DNA from: Azospirillum canadense
Lineage (GTDB): Bacteria > Pseudomonadota > Alphaproteobacteria > Azospirillales > Azospirillaceae
NCBI RefSeq assembly: GCF_025961225.1
Contig: NZ_JAOQNG010000001.1
Coordinates: 1,525,001-1,589,000, forward strand
Reading direction: 5' to 3'
DNA length: 64,000 bases
The notes beneath the pieces are model-generated. The model was given only the letters and a program-made list of their open reading frames with translations, did no database searches and was not told the DNA's origin. Shown here one piece after another: positions 57,296 through 64,000 of this stretch (position 1 is its first letter; each line of letters starts with the position of its first letter). The position numbers and the translations under genes were made by a program.

Positions 57296-57855
57296 CACGC
57301 ACCCTCCCGGCTGGACAGAAGGCGGTCGAGAACCTGGAGGAGAAGCTGCAAGGACAGCAGGGTCATCCCGGCGGCCATCACCGAATAGGGGATCCACAGG
57401 GGCGGCGCCCAGCTGGAGCTGGTGACCATCCCGTCCTCCCACGCCTCCTGGAACAGCGCCCAGGCCTTCCACGCGAAGAAAGCGCAGAAGGCGAGGGAGG
57501 CGACATCGGCGATGAAGCGGCGAATTCTCTCCACGCCCTCCGGCAGCAGCTCGGCGACCGCGTCGATGGCGACGTGGCCGCGCCGCTGTTGCACCCACGC
57601 CGCGGACATGAAGGTGGCGCCGACGAGCAGGAACACCGCCAGTTCGTCCTGCCAGTCCGCCGGGTGGTGGAAGACATAGCGGACGACCGCCTCGTGGGTC
57701 AGCACGGCGCCGGCCACCACAACGGCGATGGCCGAGAACACCATGACGATCCGGTTGACGATGTCCAGCAGCATGCCGACGAGGCGGAGGCCGGGAGCCC
57801 GTTCCACGGGCGCCGCGCCGGTCCCAAGAATCAGGTCCCGTTCCGCCGCCGACAT
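57295..57855 (-). CDS. dctQ: TRAP transporter small permease (DctQ type)
   Basis: A 186-residue four-helix membrane subunit of the TRAP transporter. The DctQ pattern is visible: LLDIVNRIVMVFSAIAVVVA, RYVFHHPADWQDELAVFLLVGATFM, RRGHVAIDAVAELLP and the terminal helix VMAAGMTLLSLQLLLQVL. It sits between the binding-protein gene and dctM, with stop/start overlaps on both sides (ATG 57855 overlaps the dctP stop). Family call is firm. Confidence 0.93.
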   Translation of the reverse strand: MSAAERDLILGTGAAPVERAPGLRLVGMLLDIVNRIVMVFSAIAVVVAGAVLTHEAVVRYVFHHPADWQDELAVFLLVGATFMSAAWVQQRRGHVAIDAVAELLPEGVERIRRFIADVASLAFCAFFAWKAWALFQEAWEDGMVTSSSWAPPLWIPYSVMAAGMTLLSLQLLLQVLDRLLSSREGA

Positions 57856-58877
57856 CACACCTGCTCCGCCAGCTTCAGGAGGCGGGCGCCGTCCTTGACG
57901 CGGTCGGCGAAGTCCTTCCAGGCGGTGGTGCGGGCGATGTCCTTCCACTTGTTGACCACGTCCTCGGGCATGTCCTGCACCTGGACGCCGGCCTTGGTGT
58001 AGATTTGGGCGACCCGCTCGTCGTCCTCCCGCGCAGCCTTGTAGCCGAAGCTTTCCATCTCCTCGCCGACGGCCTCCAGCACCTTCTGCTGGTCCGGCGG
58101 CAGGCTGTCGAAGACCGACTTCGACATCATCAGCGGCTCCAGCATGTACCAGTAGCTCTTCTGCCGCGGGGCGGTCAGGTGCTTGGACAGTTCCTCCAGC
58201 TTGAAGGAGATCAGGCTGGTGGAGGAGGTGATGGCGGCGTCCACGGCGCCCGTCTGCATGCCTGCGTACAGCTCGTTCGACGGGATGGTGCTGACGGCCG
58301 CACCGGCTTCCTTCAGCATCATGTCCATCTCGCGGCTTCCGCCGCGGATCTTCATGCCCTTCACGTCCGCCGGGTTCAGCACGGCGCCGGAGCGTGACGC
58401 AGTTCCACCGGCCTGCCAGATCCAGGTCAGAAGCTTGATGCCCTTGCCGTCCAGGATGCGGGTCATCTCCTGCCCGATCTCGGCCTTGCGCCACTTCATG
58501 CCTTGTTCATAGCTGGTGACCAGGCAGGGCATCAGGCCCAGGTTGGTCTCCGGCACCTCGCCGCCCGCGTAGGGCATGGGATAGAAGCTGAGGTCGAGCG
58601 CGCCTTTGCGCATCGCGCTGAACTGCGCCAGCGTCTTCATCAGGGACGAGTTCGGGTACATCTCGAACTTCAGCGCACCGTTGGTGCGCTTTTCCACCTC
58701 GACGGCGAACTTGCGGCACAGCCGGTCGCGGAAGTCGCCCTCTTCCAGCGTGCCGCCCGGAAACTGGTGCGAGATCTTCAGCGTGCGGGCGTCCGCCGCC
58801 CAGCCCAGCCGGGTGGCCGCGACGATGGCCGGAGCGGCCATCACGCCGCCGAGAAGGGTGCGTCGGGAAAGGATCAT
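57855..58877 (-). CDS. dctP: TRAP transporter substrate-binding protein (DctP type)
   Basis: A 340-residue periplasmic binding protein. The signal peptide carries a twin-arginine-like motif (SRRTLLGGVMAAPAIVAA) with cleavage near GWAADA, so Tat export is possible. The mature part has the DctP fold with the carboxylate-contacting region MKIRGGSREMDMMLKEAG and NELYAGMQTGAVDAAIT. First gene of the dctPQM-matB-matA operon; malonate is the likely ligand. The promoter region is shared with the divergent matR. Confidence 0.94.
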   Translation of the reverse strand: MILSRRTLLGGVMAAPAIVAATRLGWAADARTLKISHQFPGGTLEEGDFRDRLCRKFAVEVEKRTNGALKFEMYPNSSLMKTLAQFSAMRKGALDLSFYPMPYAGGEVPETNLGLMPCLVTSYEQGMKWRKAEIGQEMTRILDGKGIKLLTWIWQAGGTASRSGAVLNPADVKGMKIRGGSREMDMMLKEAGAAVSTIPSNELYAGMQTGAVDAAITSSTSLISFKLEELSKHLTAPRQKSYWYMLEPLMMSKSVFDSLPPDQQKVLEAVGEEMESFGYKAAREDDERVAQIYTKAGVQVQDMPEDVVNKWKDIARTTAWKDFADRVKDGARLLKLAEQV

Positions 58878-59234
58878 GGGATCAGCCTTTCATCAGGCTC
58901 AGCAACGCCGGGAAACCGTCTGGGTCTTGGCGGGACGGGGCAGCGATGCTGGTATGTCGGATGATGGAGAGCGCGCGCAATGCGCGTCTTGACGCCATAC
59001 GCCCGCAACCTTTCAAAGGGTGGCCTGCGGGGAATGACGTGGCGCGCTAACAGCGCGGATCAGGCTGCCGTGTGTGTCTCATCGTGTCCTCCCATGGCCC
59101 GCAAGCGGGCTCGTGTATGCGTTTTTGTGCCTCTTGCATACATCAGTTTGTTGGTGTTATCAACAGTTTCGACCCAGACGATTTGTCGGCCGGTCTTCAC
59201 GGCTCGGCGAGGCCCCGCGGGAGGAAGAGCAGGC
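58878..59234. promoter_or_regulatory. Divergent dctP / matR control region with inverted repeat
   Basis: About 357 bases with no believable gene. The inverted repeat TGTATGC (59114-59120) / GCATACA (59136-59142), embedded in TCGTGTATGC and TCTTGCATACAT, is a good candidate operator for MatR. The spacing between half-sites is 15 bases. A weak TGGTATGTCG also occurs at 58950. Confidence 0.55.
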
Positions 59235-59918
59235 ATGGCAGACCGTGGCGAGGTGAAGCAGAACCGTGCCGACCAGATCCGCGAACTGATCGCGGAGGAA
59301 ATCACAGCCGGAAAGCTGCACCCCGGCGTGCGCCTGGAAGAGGTCGCACTGGCGGAGCGCTTCAACGTGTCGCGCACCCCGGTCCGCGAGGCACTGGCCC
59401 AGCTCGCCTCGGCGGGGCTTGTGGAGATGCGCCCGCGCCAGGGCGCCGTCGTTGCGACGCTGAGCCTGGAGCGTGTCCTGGAGATGTTCGAGGTGATGGC
59501 GAACCTGGAGTCGCTGTGCGCCGAATTGTGTGCCCGCCGCATGACGGCGGCCGACCAGGCCGGTTTGATGGCGCTGCATCAGCGCTGCGTCGAGGTGATC
59601 GAGAGCGGCGATTCCGACGCTTATTACGAGGCGAACCGGCGCTTTCACGAGGCGATCTACGCCGGCTGCGGAAACTCGTACCTTGAGGAGACCACGCGGT
59701 CGCTGCGCAACCGCGTGTCGCCCTACCGCCGCATCCAGCTGCGCCACCCCGGCCGCCTGCGCCGCTCGCTGGAGGAACATGGCGCCATCGTGAAGGCGAT
59801 CGTCGCGTCGGACCCCGACACGGCGCGCGAGGCGACCAAGCGCCACATCGCCGTGCAGGGCGACACCTTCACCGACTTCATGGCGCTGCTCCGCTCCTCC
59901 CGCCGGGAGGTGGCGTAG
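59235..59918 (+). CDS. matR: GntR/FCD-family regulator of malonate genes (MatR-like)
   Basis: A 227-residue regulator with an N-terminal winged helix ([31 protein letters not shown]) and an FCD ligand domain (YYEANRRFHEAIYAGCGNSYLEE, later His residues in SLEEHGAIVKAI). It differs from the two oxalate-island GntR proteins in its recognition and effector parts. Divergent from the malonate transporter operon, the classic place of MatR, which responds to malonate. ATG 59235 has GAGGAAGAGC upstream. Confidence 0.88.
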   Translation: MADRGEVKQNRADQIRELIAEEITAGKLHPGVRLEEVALAERFNVSRTPVREALAQLASAGLVEMRPRQGAVVATLSLERVLEMFEVMANLESLCAELCARRMTAADQAGLMALHQRCVEVIESGDSDAYYEANRRFHEAIYAGCGNSYLEETTRSLRNRVSPYRRIQLRHPGRLRRSLEEHGAIVKAIVASDPDTAREATKRHIAVQGDTFTDFMALLRSSRREVA

Positions 59919-59940
59919 TGGCCAAATCTGAATTTAGGGT

Positions 59941-60459
59941 TCAGACCGCGCGCAGGCCCTTGGAATAAGCCTTCCAGCGCTCCTTGTAGACCTTGGCAGC
60001 GCCGTGCATGCGCTCGACGTCCTCGTCGGACAGCGTGCGGACGACCTTGCCCGGCGCGCCGAGCACCAGGGAGCGGTCGGGGATCTCCTTGCCCTCGGCA
60101 ATGAAGGCGTGGGCGCCGATCAGGCAGTCGCGGCCGATGCGGGCGCCGTTCAGCACGGTGGCACCGATGCCGATCAGAGTGCCCTCGCCGACGGTGCAGC
60201 CGTGCACCATCGCCAGATGCCCGACGGTCACGTTGCGGCCAAGCGTCAGCGGAAAGCCGGGGTCGACGTGCAGCACGGCGTTGTCCTGCACGTTGCTGCC
60301 GGCGCCGATGTGGATGCGCTCCTGCTCGGCGCGCAGCACGGCACCCCACCAGATCGACGCGTCCTCCTCCAGCAGCACGTCACCAATCACCGTGGCGCTG
60401 GGCGCCACCCAGCTGGCCTCGGCAAGCTGCGGGACCTTGTCGTCGAGCGCGTAGATCAT
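59941..60459 (-). CDS. Gamma-class carbonic anhydrase-like protein
   Basis: A 172-residue left-handed beta-helix protein with hexapeptide repeats (ATVIGDVLLEEDASIW; NVTVGHLAMVHGCTVGEGTLIGIGATVLNGA). Three histidines in HVDP, VGHLAMVHG match the zinc ligands of the gamma carbonic anhydrase family (YrdA/CaiE/PaaY branch). Some members hydrolyse CoA thioesters instead of hydrating CO2. It is convergent with matR. The function as anhydrase is likely but not certain. Confidence 0.9.
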   Translation of the reverse strand: MIYALDDKVPQLAEASWVAPSATVIGDVLLEEDASIWWGAVLRAEQERIHIGAGSNVQDNAVLHVDPGFPLTLGRNVTVGHLAMVHGCTVGEGTLIGIGATVLNGARIGRDCLIGAHAFIAEGKEIPDRSLVLGAPGKVVRTLSDEDVERMHGAAKVYKERWKAYSKGLRAV

Positions 60460-60618
60460 CCGTTCCTCCCGTTCGTATCAGGAGGCGCATCCTAACCCAG
60501 AACGACGGCAAGGAACGAACCTCTGCATCGGTCATATACCCATGCCAGGAGTGCGTGTTATCATCGCGTGCGTCGGGCGGGATCGAAACCCTTTCCAGTT
60601 TGGAGCGTGCGAGGCCAC

Positions 60619-60846
60619 ATGCCGCTTTTCTCCTACCGCTGCACAGCCTGCAATTACGAGTTCGAAACCCTGGTCCGCGCGGAGGCGCCGGTTTGCGCCT
60701 CCTGCGGCAGCGCCGCGCTCGACAAGCTCGTGTCCCGAATCGCGCCGGAAGGCCGGTCCGGCCAGATCCTGAAGAACGCCCGCACCGCCGCTTCCCGGGA
60801 AGGCCACTTCAGCAACTACAGCAAATCCGAACGGTCAAAAATTTAG
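60619..60846 (+). CDS. FmdB-family zinc ribbon protein
   Basis: A 75-residue protein with the FmdB regulatory-protein pattern: MPLFSYRCTACNYEFETLV then CASCGSAALDKLVSRI. The CxxC...CxxC set should bind zinc. The tail is basic and polar. FmdB was first described near formamide-related genes in Methylophilus, but the family is widespread and its role unsettled. ATG 60619 follows GCGAGGCC. It is convergent with the tyrR-like gene. Confidence 0.85.
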   Translation: MPLFSYRCTACNYEFETLVRAEAPVCASCGSAALDKLVSRIAPEGRSGQILKNARTAASREGHFSNYSKSERSKI

Positions 60847-60861
60847 AAGACTCCCAATGAC

Positions 60862-62400
60862 TCACCGCCCGTCGGGGATGCCGTACTTGCGCAGCTTGTT
60901 CGCGATCATCGTGTGCGAGGTCTGCAAACGGGCGGCCAGCTTCCGGCTGGACGGGAAGCGCGGGTAGAGGCGGCGGAGCAAGGCGCGCTCGAAGCCTTCC
61001 TGCGCGTCCTCCCAGCTGCCGGCTTCCGAACCGTCCGGGCTGTCGTCCGACGCCATCCGGGCTCCGGCGAGATCCAGGTCCGCGGCGTCGAGGAAAGCGC
61101 CGTCGCTCATGGTCACGGCGCGGAAGATGACGTTCTCCAGCTGCCGGACGTTGCCCGGCCAGGGGTTGGCGAGCAATGCGGCGCCGGCCGCGACGGTCAG
61201 GCGGACCGGCGGACGCCGCGCCTGGGCGCAGGCGCGGGCGATGAAGTGCCGAGCCAGCAGCAGGATGTCCTCCCCACGCTCCCGCAGCGGCGGCACCTGG
61301 AGCGACAGGACGTTCAGCCGGTAGAACAGGTCCTCGCGGAAGCTGTGCTCCGCCACCATCGCCTCCAGATGGCGGTGGGTGGCGCTGACGACGCGGACAT
61401 CCACGGTCTGCTCCCGGTCGCCGCCGACACGGCGGAAGCGGCCGTCGTTGAGGAAGCGCAGCAGCTTGGCCTGGAGGTAGGGCGACATCTCCCCGATCTC
61501 GTCCAGGAAGACCGTGCCGCCGTGCGCCAGTTCCAGCAGGCCCGGCTTGCCGCCGCGCTGCGCCCCGGTGAACGCGCCGGGGGCGTAGCCGAACAGCTCG
61601 CTCTCTGCAAGGTTCTCCGGGACGGCGGCGCAGTTCAGCGCCAGGAAGGGCTTGTCGCGGCGCGGGCTGGCGCGGTGGCAGGCGTGGGCGATCAGTTCCT
61701 TGCCGGTGCCCGTCTCGCCCAGGATCAGCAGGGGCGCGTCGACCGCTGCCACACGCGCGGCGCGGGCCTTCAGGCCGCGGACCGGCGGCGAGTCGCCCAG
61801 GATGCGGTCGAAGCCGCCCTCGTCGAAGTTCTGCAACGCGTTCAGGCGCTCGCCCAGCCGGCTCGGCGCGAACAGGGTGACCACGCCGCCGGCCGCCCGT
61901 CCGTCCTCCACGATGGGCGTGGCGTCGAGCAGGAAGGGCCGGCCGTTCAGCATCATCTCCTGCCCAGGCAGGCGGAAGCCGGTGTCGACCAGAACGTCGG
62001 TCAGTTCCGGGTCGCCGAACAGGCGGCCGAAGTCGGCGCCGGTCAGCGCCTTTTCCGACCGGCCGGCCGCCTCCGCCGCGGCCGCGTTCGCCACCACGAT
62101 CCGCCCGGCGCGGTCCACAGCCAGCACCGGGTCGGGCAAGGCGGCCAGCAGCGCGTCGAGGTGAAGGCGCCGCCGGGTGCCCGGCAGGATGTCGATGGGC
62201 GTGACCGACCGCACCCCCTCCACCGTGCGCAGCGCGGCGTCGAGCTGGCCGAGCGATTGCGCGTCCAACTCCGGCGCGTCGATGTGGATGTGCGGCGGGT
62301 CCACCTCCACCGCCACGACGTTCAGCCGCCGCTTGGCGAGCACAGCCAGGATTTCATGGGCAATGCCGACCCGGTCGGCGAACAGAACGTCGATGCGCAT
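60862..62400 (-). CDS. TyrR/PhhR-like sigma-54-dependent activator
   Basis: A 512-residue regulator. The N-terminal ACT-like domain (1-70, [18 protein letters not shown]), then PAS (about 75-190), AAA+ domain with Walker [10 protein letters not shown], Walker [12 protein letters not shown], and an intact sigma-54 contact loop GAFTGA at residues 275-280, ending in a TyrR-type helix-turn-helix ([20 protein letters not shown]). E. coli TyrR lacks GAFTGA; this protein has it, so it should open sigma-54 promoters, as PhhR does. It is divergent from dadA, with two TyrR-box-like sites between. Likely ligands are aromatic amino acids. Confidence 0.9.
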   Translation of the reverse strand: MRIDVLFADRVGIAHEILAVLAKRRLNVVAVEVDPPHIHIDAPELDAQSLGQLDAALRTVEGVRSVTPIDILPGTRRRLHLDALLAALPDPVLAVDRAGRIVVANAAAAEAAGRSEKALTGADFGRLFGDPELTDVLVDTGFRLPGQEMMLNGRPFLLDATPIVEDGRAAGGVVTLFAPSRLGERLNALQNFDEGGFDRILGDSPPVRGLKARAARVAAVDAPLLILGETGTGKELIAHACHRASPRRDKPFLALNCAAVPENLAESELFGYAPGAFTGAQRGGKPGLLELAHGGTVFLDEIGEMSPYLQAKLLRFLNDGRFRRVGGDREQTVDVRVVSATHRHLEAMVAEHSFREDLFYRLNVLSLQVPPLRERGEDILLLARHFIARACAQARRPPVRLTVAAGAALLANPWPGNVRQLENVIFRAVTMSDGAFLDAADLDLAGARMASDDSPDGSEAGSWEDAQEGFERALLRRLYPRFPSSRKLAARLQTSHTMIANKLRKYGIPDGR

Positions 62401-62447
62401 CGAGAGTCCCCGTGAATGCGCCGACAGGTTACCACGGCAGGAGGTCA

Positions 62448-62465
62448 TGTAAACAGAGATGTACG
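62448..62465. promoter_or_regulatory. TyrR-box-like site, weak
   Basis: TGTAAA-CAGAGA-TGTACG against the consensus TGTAAA-N6-TTTACA: one perfect and one poor half. It is 19 bases from the centre of the stronger box beside it. Confidence 0.5.
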
Positions 62466-62466
62466 G

Positions 62467-62484
62467 TGTAACGATCCTTTTACA
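62467..62484. promoter_or_regulatory. TyrR-box-like site, strong
   Basis: TGTAAC-GATCCT-TTTACA matches the consensus at 11 of 12 fixed bases. It lies about 135 bases upstream of the sigma-54 promoter of dadA, a usual distance for an enhancer site. Confidence 0.75.
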
Positions 62485-62618
62485 TGCTTGCCAAGCTTTT
62501 GAAAAATATGATGTTCAGCGGCATGGCGGTCGCGCTTAGCACGGCTTATGTATGCATAAGTTTACAGGGCGGTTTCTGGCCCGCACGCCAACCTCAGCAA
62601 ATCCGCGGGGTTCGTCAC

Positions 62619-62634
62619 TTGGCATCCCGCTTGC
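62619..62634 (+). promoter_or_regulatory. Sigma-54 (-24/-12) promoter of dadA
   Basis: TTGGCAT-CCCGC-TTGC has GG at 62621-62622 and GC at 62633-62634 with the required ten bases between. The dadA ATG lies about 54 bases downstream. Confidence 0.75.
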
Positions 62635-62687
62635 TCATAGGACCGCTAACAAATCTGCGACCAATCCTGCGACCTCGGGGGCCTTTC

Positions 62688-64000
62688 ATGCGCGTCATCG
62701 TTCTCGGCAGCGGCGTCATCGGCGTTTCCACCGCCTACTATCTGGCGAAGGCCGGGCATGAGGTCACCGTGGTCGACCGCCAAGCAGGTCCGGCGCTGGA
62801 AACCAGCTACGCCAACGCGGGCGAGGTGTCGCCGGGCTACTCCGCGCCGTGGGCCGCGCCGGGGCTGGTGCTGAAGGCCGCCAAGTGGCTGATGATGAAG
62901 CATTCGCCGCTGGTCATCCGGCCGAAGCTGGATCCGGCCATGTGGTCCTGGATGGTGAAGCTGCTCGCCAACGCCAACGAGCGCTCCTACGAGATCAACA
63001 AGGCCCGCATGGTGCGGATCGCCGAATACAGCCGCGACTGCCTGAAGGCCCTGCGCGCGGAGACCGGCATCCATTACGACGAGCGGGCCAAGGGCACGCT
63101 CCAGCTCTTCCGCACGCAGAAGCAGGTGGACGCTGCCGCCACGGACATGGCCGTGCTCGACCGCTTCAACGTGCCTTACCAACTGCTGAACGTGGTGGGC
63201 TGTGCGGCCGTGGAGCCGGCGCTGGGTCTGGTCAAGGAGAAGATCGTCGGCGGCCTGCTGCTGCCGGGCGACGAAACCGGCGACTGCTTCCGCTTCACCA
63301 ACGCGCTCGCCACGATGGCCGAGGGCCTGGGCGTGGAGTTCCGCTACAACGTCGGCATCAAGACGCTGGAGGGCGACGGGCGCCGCGTCACCGGCGTGGT
63401 GACCGACACCGGCACGCTGACCGCCGACGCCTATGTGGTGGCGCTCGGCAGCTATTCGCCGATGCTGGTGAAGCCCTTCGGCCTGAACCTGCCGGTCTAC
63501 CCGGTGAAGGGCTACTCGCTGACCCTGCCGATCACCGACCCGGCCGGCGCGCCGGAATCGACCGTGATGGACGAGACGCACAAGATCGCCATCACGCGGC
63601 TGGGCGACCGTATCCGCGTCGGCGGCACGGCGGAGCTGACCGGCTTCGACCTGACGCTGCGCCCCGGCCGCCGCGGGCCGCTGGACCATGTGGTCAGCGA
63701 CCTGTTCCCGACGGGCGGCGACCTGTCGAAGGCGGAGTTCTGGACCGGCCTGCGCCCCAACACGCCGGACGGCACACCGATCGTCGGCCAGACGCCGGTG
63801 CGCAACCTGTTCCTGAACACCGGCCACGGCACGCTTGGCTGGACCATGGCCGCCGGTTCGGGCCGTGTTGTCGCCGATGTGGTTGGCGGGCGCCAGACGG
63901 AGATCGACATGGACGGACTGACGGTGGAGCGCTATGGCCGCCCGGCCGACGCGACCCGCAGCCGTCCGGCTGTCGCCGGCGTGGCGCGCCCGACCGCCTG
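62688..64000 (+). CDS. dadA: D-amino acid dehydrogenase, reaching the right edge
   Basis: A flavoprotein of at least 437 residues that oxidises D-amino acids to 2-oxo acids and passes electrons to the respiratory chain. The N-terminal FAD motif is [20 protein letters not shown]. Other DadA marks are [18 protein letters not shown], the substrate region [17 protein letters not shown] and [17 protein letters not shown]. The frame is still open at the last complete codon. The final two bases are TG, and since DadA proteins have about 415-435 residues the stop is probably the next base. It is preceded by a sigma-54 promoter and TyrR boxes. Confidence 0.94.
   Translation, partial: MRVIVLGSGVIGVSTAYYLAKAGHEVTVVDRQAGPALETSYANAGEVSPGYSAPWAAPGLVLKAAKWLMMKHSPLVIRPKLDPAMWSWMVKLLANANERSYEINKARMVRIAEYSRDCLKALRAETGIHYDERAKGTLQLFRTQKQVDAAATDMAVLDRFNVPYQLLNVVGCAAVEPALGLVKEKIVGGLLLPGDETGDCFRFTNALATMAEGLGVEFRYNVGIKTLEGDGRRVTGVVTDTGTLTADAYVVALGSYSPMLVKPFGLNLPVYPVKGYSLTLPITDPAGAPESTVMDETHKIAITRLGDRIRVGGTAELTGFDLTLRPGRRGPLDHVVSDLFPTGGDLSKAEFWTGLRPNTPDGTPIVGQTPVRNLFLNTGHGTLGWTMAAGSGRVVADVVGGRQTEIDMDGLTVERYGRPADATRSRPAVAGVARPTA

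Noticed and set aside
58950..58959. TGGTATGTCG upstream of dctP as a further site of the oxalate operator
   Set aside because: Only one half fits, the flanks do not, and the gene belongs to the malonate module with its own regulator.

Overview
The window is GC-rich, gene-dense DNA with alphaproteobacterial architecture: a three-gene pntAA-pntAB-pntB transhydrogenase, a fused two-subunit NAD-dependent formate dehydrogenase, and FCD-type GntR regulators. Gene content and style point to the Rhodospirillales, most likely Azospirillum or a close relative. That assignment is an inference from gene content, not a database match. I saw no rRNA, tRNA, CRISPR array, transposase or origin.

Layout. (1) 1-11.5 kb: the end of one SRPBCC gene, an SRPBCC gene fused in frame to a quinone oxidoreductase through a palindromic repeat, an aldo/keto reductase, a 2-hydroxycarboxylate (citrate/malate type) transporter, an AbrB-type membrane protein, and an OmpR/TctD-like response regulator. 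The partner kinase of that regulator carries a C-terminal solute-binding domain. A PAS hybrid kinase and a small membrane protein follow. (2) 11.7-51 kb: a large oxalate/formate/glyoxylate island. It holds two OxlT antiporters, an HDAC-family deacetylase, a GNAT acetyltransferase, a PanE-like reductase (probable oxalyl-CoA reductase), three CBS-domain proteins, pntAA/AB/B, two paralogous GntR regulators, oxc, frc, an NDP-forming acyl-CoA synthetase, sucCD, formate dehydrogenase, an IclR regulator, riboswitch-controlled thiC, thiE, gcl-hyi-glxR, pyk, a NUDIX hydrolase, a PPDK-like protein without its C-terminal barrel, and a TauE-type exporter. (3) 51-60 kb: an LctP-family permease and a malonate module (TRAP transporter, malonyl-CoA synthetase, malonyl-CoA decarboxylase, MatR-like regulator). 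(4) 60-64 kb: gamma carbonic anhydrase, a FmdB zinc ribbon, and a TyrR/PhhR-like sigma-54 activator divergent from dadA, which runs off the end.

How the island should work. Oxalate enters by OxlT in exchange for formate. Frc moves CoA from formyl-CoA (or a priming succinyl-CoA) to oxalate. Oxc decarboxylates oxalyl-CoA to formyl-CoA, and formate dehydrogenase oxidises formate to give NADH. Transhydrogenase can turn NADH into NADPH, which a PanE2-type oxalyl-CoA reductase would use to make glyoxylate. Gcl, Hyi and GlxR take glyoxylate to glycerate, and pyruvate kinase works further down. Glycerate kinase is not in the window. Oxc and Gcl both need thiamine diphosphate, which fits thiC and thiE lying inside the island.

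The strongest unannotated signal is a short palindrome, consensus TGGTATACCA. It occurs at least twelve times, only in intergenic DNA, in front of oxlT1, the deacetylase gene, the GNAT gene, panE, cbs-BON, gntR1, oxlT2, gntR2, cbs2 and tauE. It is probably the operator of the two near-identical GntR proteins and ties the deacetylase, acetyltransferase and CBS proteins (an AcuABC-like set) to oxalate metabolism. Two families of dispersed palindromic repeats (CCCTCTCCCC-type and GTAGGTTGGG-type) also lie between genes.
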